DNA of 36,283 nt, taken from positions 1 to 36,283 of the forward strand of contig NZ_JANJTZ010000063.1 in the NCBI RefSeq assembly GCF_024710845.1. The letters are read 5' to 3'. Shown in pieces: positions 34,298 through 36,283 of this stretch; positions within the stretch are counted from its first letter, which is position 1, and every line of letters starts with the position of its first letter. Made by a program: the position numbers and the translations under genes. The DNA comes from Mesorhizobium sp. (GTDB lineage: Bacteria > Pseudomonadota > Alphaproteobacteria > Rhizobiales > Rhizobiaceae). The notes beneath the pieces are model-generated. The model had not been told where the DNA came from. It made no database searches and saw only the letters and a program-made list of their open reading frames with translations.

Positions 34298-36189
34298 ACG
34301 CGCCGTTTCCCGTGGCGGCGACATACGACCGCATCCCCCTTGAGCTTCAACAGATACCTCAATGGGTTGGGTGGCGATATGAGGGCGTGCCGCGCGGGAA
34401 ATTGACGAAGGTTCCCGTCAATGTTCGCACCGGCTGGCCAGCATCGGTGACCGATCCACAGACATGGGCTTCCTTTGAAGATGCAATCGCGACGGTGGCT
34501 ATCGGCCATGTTCACGGCATTGGCTTTGTGTTCACCGAACATGACCCGTATTGCGGCATCGACCTAGACACTCCGGTTGACCCGGAAACAGGCGAAAGCC
34601 TGCTTGAACCGGTTGACGGTGCTCGCCAACAACTCATCTTCCAAACGATGTCTAGCTACAGCGAACGGTCCCCGAGTGGCCGGGGCTTGCATATCATTGT
34701 GAAAGCAAGCGTTCCCCATGGGCGCAAACGGCAGGCGGTCGAAGTCTATTCCAGTGGTCGCTTTTTCACCTTCACCGGCAACGTCTATCACGATGCCCCG
34801 ATTGAAGACCGGCAAGAGCTAATTCAAGTTCTTTGGACGGAACTCGGCGGACAGGCGACGCCCAATCACTATGCGGGCGATTTGGCGGAAACACAGTCGG
34901 ACGAACAGGTCATACAATCGGCTCGTTCAGCTAGAAACGGCGAACTGTTCATTCAACTCTGGCACGGTGACGCGCGTGGCTATCCGTCCCCTTCCGAGGC
35001 TGATCTTGCGCTGGTAGACATCATCGCCTTCTACACCAAGCATCGCGGCCAGATTGAACGATTGTTTATGGCAAGCGCGCTGGGGAAGCGGGGCAAATAT
35101 GCGAACGCCAATCCGAGGCGATTGGCGGCCCTCCTGGGCTATATGATCGACAAGGCTTTTGATCGCGTTCTTCCGCCTGTAGACCTGTCCCTTCTTTCAT
35201 TCAGAGCGGGCCACACAGAGCCGCAGGATTTATGGGGAGCCTTCGACCCTCCGGCGCTGCCCACAGGGTTGCTACCGCCCGTCCTAGAAGCCTTTGCGCG
35301 TGAACAGGGCGATCAGATGGGCGCTGACCCCGGCGGTTTGGCCATGGCTGCCTTAGCGGCCTGTGCGGCGGCAATCTGCGATGGCATCGAACTGCAAGTG
35401 CAGGTACACGATCCGCATTGGCGTGAGAGTGCCCGGCTATGGATTGGCCTGGTGGCTGATCCGAGTGGCAAGAAGAGCCCACAAATTCGCGCGGTGACAC
35501 GCAAGTTGGCATCGATCGACCACGATCTGGCGAAAGAGTTCGACCGTGAGATGGCCAAGCATGACGCGCTGGACAAGGAAACGCGTCAGTCAACACCCCA
35601 GCCATGTCGGAAGCGGATCGTCGTTCGCGACACATCAATTGAGGCCGTGCAAGGCATATTGGTCAACAACCCGAATGGCATCCTCGTGTTGCAGGATGAA
35701 TTGGCGGGATGGGTTGGGGGAATGGACAAGTACTCAGGAACCAAGGGTGGCGCACACAATCGCGGGTTCTGGCTAGAGGCGTTCAATGGTGGCCCTTCCA
35801 GCTTTGATCGCGTGGGCAGAGGCTCTGGCTCCATTCCGAACCTATCCGCATCGGTTCTAGGTGGCATTCAACCTGCCGCAATTCGCAAAGTTGCAAGCGA
35901 TGGTGTTGATGATGGGCTGTTGCAGCGGTTCCTTTTCGTTGTGCTGCAACCAGCCGGACTTACAAAGGACCAACCGCGACGCAACGTTGTCGGAGAATAC
36001 GAAGCGCTGATCGATAGGATGCGTCGCCAACCACCCGTGCACCTCCGTTTTGACATGGAAGCGCAGGCTATTCGCAACAGGGCCGAAGAGTTTCATCACA
36101 AGCTGGTGGCATGGGAGGGCGTCAATCCGAAGTTGGCCACCCATTGGAGTGCGCCCCTGAGGGTGGACAGATCGGGATGTTTGGATTGA
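34294..36189 (+). CDS. Primase / DUF3987 replication protein, 3' end replaced by an IS
   Basis: 631 residues read from TTG 34294, overlapping the previous stop. The N-terminal ~190 residues are a prim-pol-like domain of phage and satellite primases: IPQWVGWRYEGVPRGKLTKV, then GIGFVFTEHDPYCGIDLDTP with the acidic metal-site residues, and ERSPSGRGLHIIVKASVPHG. Residues ~320-610 are a DUF3987 helicase-like ATPase part with LWIGLVADPSGKKSPQIRAV (a GDPSxKKSP-type Walker A variant) and ILVLQDELAGWVG as Walker B. After NPKLATHW (about residue 617) the frame leaves family sequence and ends SAPLRVDRSGCLD. The last dozen codons come from an inserted IS, so the C-terminal helical part is lost. Confidence 0.88.
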   Translation: MNAPFPVAATYDRIPLELQQIPQWVGWRYEGVPRGKLTKVPVNVRTGWPASVTDPQTWASFEDAIATVAIGHVHGIGFVFTEHDPYCGIDLDTPVDPETGESLLEPVDGARQQLIFQTMSSYSERSPSGRGLHIIVKASVPHGRKRQAVEVYSSGRFFTFTGNVYHDAPIEDRQELIQVLWTELGGQATPNHYAGDLAETQSDEQVIQSARSARNGELFIQLWHGDARGYPSPSEADLALVDIIAFYTKHRGQIERLFMASALGKRGKYANANPRRLAALLGYMIDKAFDRVLPPVDLSLLSFRAGHTEPQDLWGAFDPPALPTGLLPPVLEAFAREQGDQMGADPGGLAMAALAACAAAICDGIELQVQVHDPHWRESARLWIGLVADPSGKKSPQIRAVTRKLASIDHDLAKEFDREMAKHDALDKETRQSTPQPCRKRIVVRDTSIEAVQGILVNNPNGILVLQDELAGWVGGMDKYSGTKGGAHNRGFWLEAFNGGPSSFDRVGRGSGSIPNLSASVLGGIQPAAIRKVASDGVDDGLLQRFLFVVLQPAGLTKDQPRRNVVGEYEALIDRMRRQPPVHLRFDMEAQAIRNRAEEFHHKLVAWEGVNPKLATHWSAPLRVDRSGCLD

Positions 36190-36283
36190 CCAGCCTTCCG
36201 GGTTTTCGGAGAGAGAACCCATGGCAAAGCACCGCAGTCACAGCATCGAGTTCAAACGCCAGGTCGCCCAGGAGTTCATCGCC
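36145..36283 (+). mobile_element. Left end of an IS3-like insertion sequence (cut by window edge)
   Basis: The DUF3987 gene stops matching its family near 36145, and a transposase gene starts at 36221, so an IS begins between. TG dinucleotides at 36145, 36150 and 36158 could each be the true first bases of an IS3-family end. The right end, inverted repeat and target duplication lie outside the window. Confidence 0.7.
36221..36283 (+). CDS. IS3-family transposase OrfA, N-terminal fragment
   Basis: Only 21 codons are in the window, starting MAKHRSHSIEFKRQVAQEF. This is the N-terminal start of the helix-turn-helix OrfA protein of IS3-type elements common in rhizobia (S-I-E-F-K-R-Q-V). GAGAGAG stands before the ATG. 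It runs off the right edge; OrfB is not seen. The family call rests on a short stretch. Confidence 0.7.
   Translation, partial: MAKHRSHSIEFKRQVAQEFIA

Larger units (their letters stand above)
31609..36283 (+). mobile_element. Integrated genomic island, possibly phage-satellite (PICI-like); right end beyond window
   Basis: Starts at the tRNA and holds, all on the plus strand, a tyrosine integrase, an unknown protein, an AlpA regulator, a second unknown protein and a primase/DUF3987 protein. Starts and stops overlap (33056, 33797, 34294), and codon use is less GC-biased than in the left 31 kb. The int-alpA-primase core is seen in phage satellites and related integrative elements. No capsid, terminase or interference gene is visible, so satellite versus other island is open. 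The right att site is not in the window. Confidence 0.75.

Overview
The window looks like a chromosomal segment of a high-GC alphaproteobacterium of the order Hyphomicrobiales (Mesorhizobium/Phyllobacteriaceae-like). The evidence is the housekeeping set carA, yqeY, dnaG and rpoD, the Rhizobiales-type RpoD protein with its acidic non-conserved insert, an EcfG-type general-stress promoter, and family-typical small proteins (HlyU-like, DUF4189, DxFPASDP-motif protein). This assignment is inference from gene content; no 16S gene is present. Bases 1-130 are GC/poly-C low-complexity sequence (39 consecutive C) that looks like an assembly or sequencing artefact at a contig end. It replaces the end of carA.

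Layout. 1-11.2 kb is core: carA (-), yqeY (+), a Na/Pi cotransporter-PhoU protein (-), an MFS exporter (-), an SgcJ/EcaC-like NTF2 protein with a TetR regulator behind a perfect 21-bp palindrome (+), dnaG (+), rpoD (+). 11.2-14 kb holds a DUF4189 secreted protein and a divergent pair of citrate synthase homologues, one carrying an N-terminal helix-turn-helix. 14-18.7 kb is a catabolic locus: a GntR/FadR regulator facing a complete TRAP transporter (DctP-DctQ-DctM) and a DHDPS/NAL-type aldolase. 18.8-25 kb is a mixed set: GyrI-like protein, YjbQ, small XRE-like protein, TetR/VOC pair with two operator-like repeats, LysE exporter, small secreted protein, stress-type small protein with an EcfG promoter, HlyU-like protein, hydroxynitrile-lyase-type cupin, HSDL2-like SDR, and a ParDE toxin-antitoxin pair. 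25-31.5 kb has an exonuclease-CBS-nucleotidyltransferase fusion, a large Pro/Gln/Ala-rich OmpA protein, a YcgN-type cysteine-cluster protein, a second small secreted protein paralogous to the first, and a SIMPL (DUF541) protein.

From 31.6 kb to the right edge the window enters a mobile island. A tRNA(CAU), most like the lysidine-modified tRNA-Ile2, is followed at once by a tyrosine integrase, a small unknown protein, an AlpA-type regulator, another unknown protein and a primase/DUF3987 replication protein. Base composition here is visibly less GC-rich. The int-alpA-primase order resembles phage satellites (PICI-like), but packaging-interference genes and the right attachment site are not in the window. 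A 9-bp motif (TGTTGGTAT / ATACCAACA) occurs as an inverted repeat plus a direct copy in front of int and again in front of alpA. The alpA ribosome binding site sits inside a long stem-loop. The replication gene is cut at its 3' end by an IS3-like element whose first transposase codons end the window.
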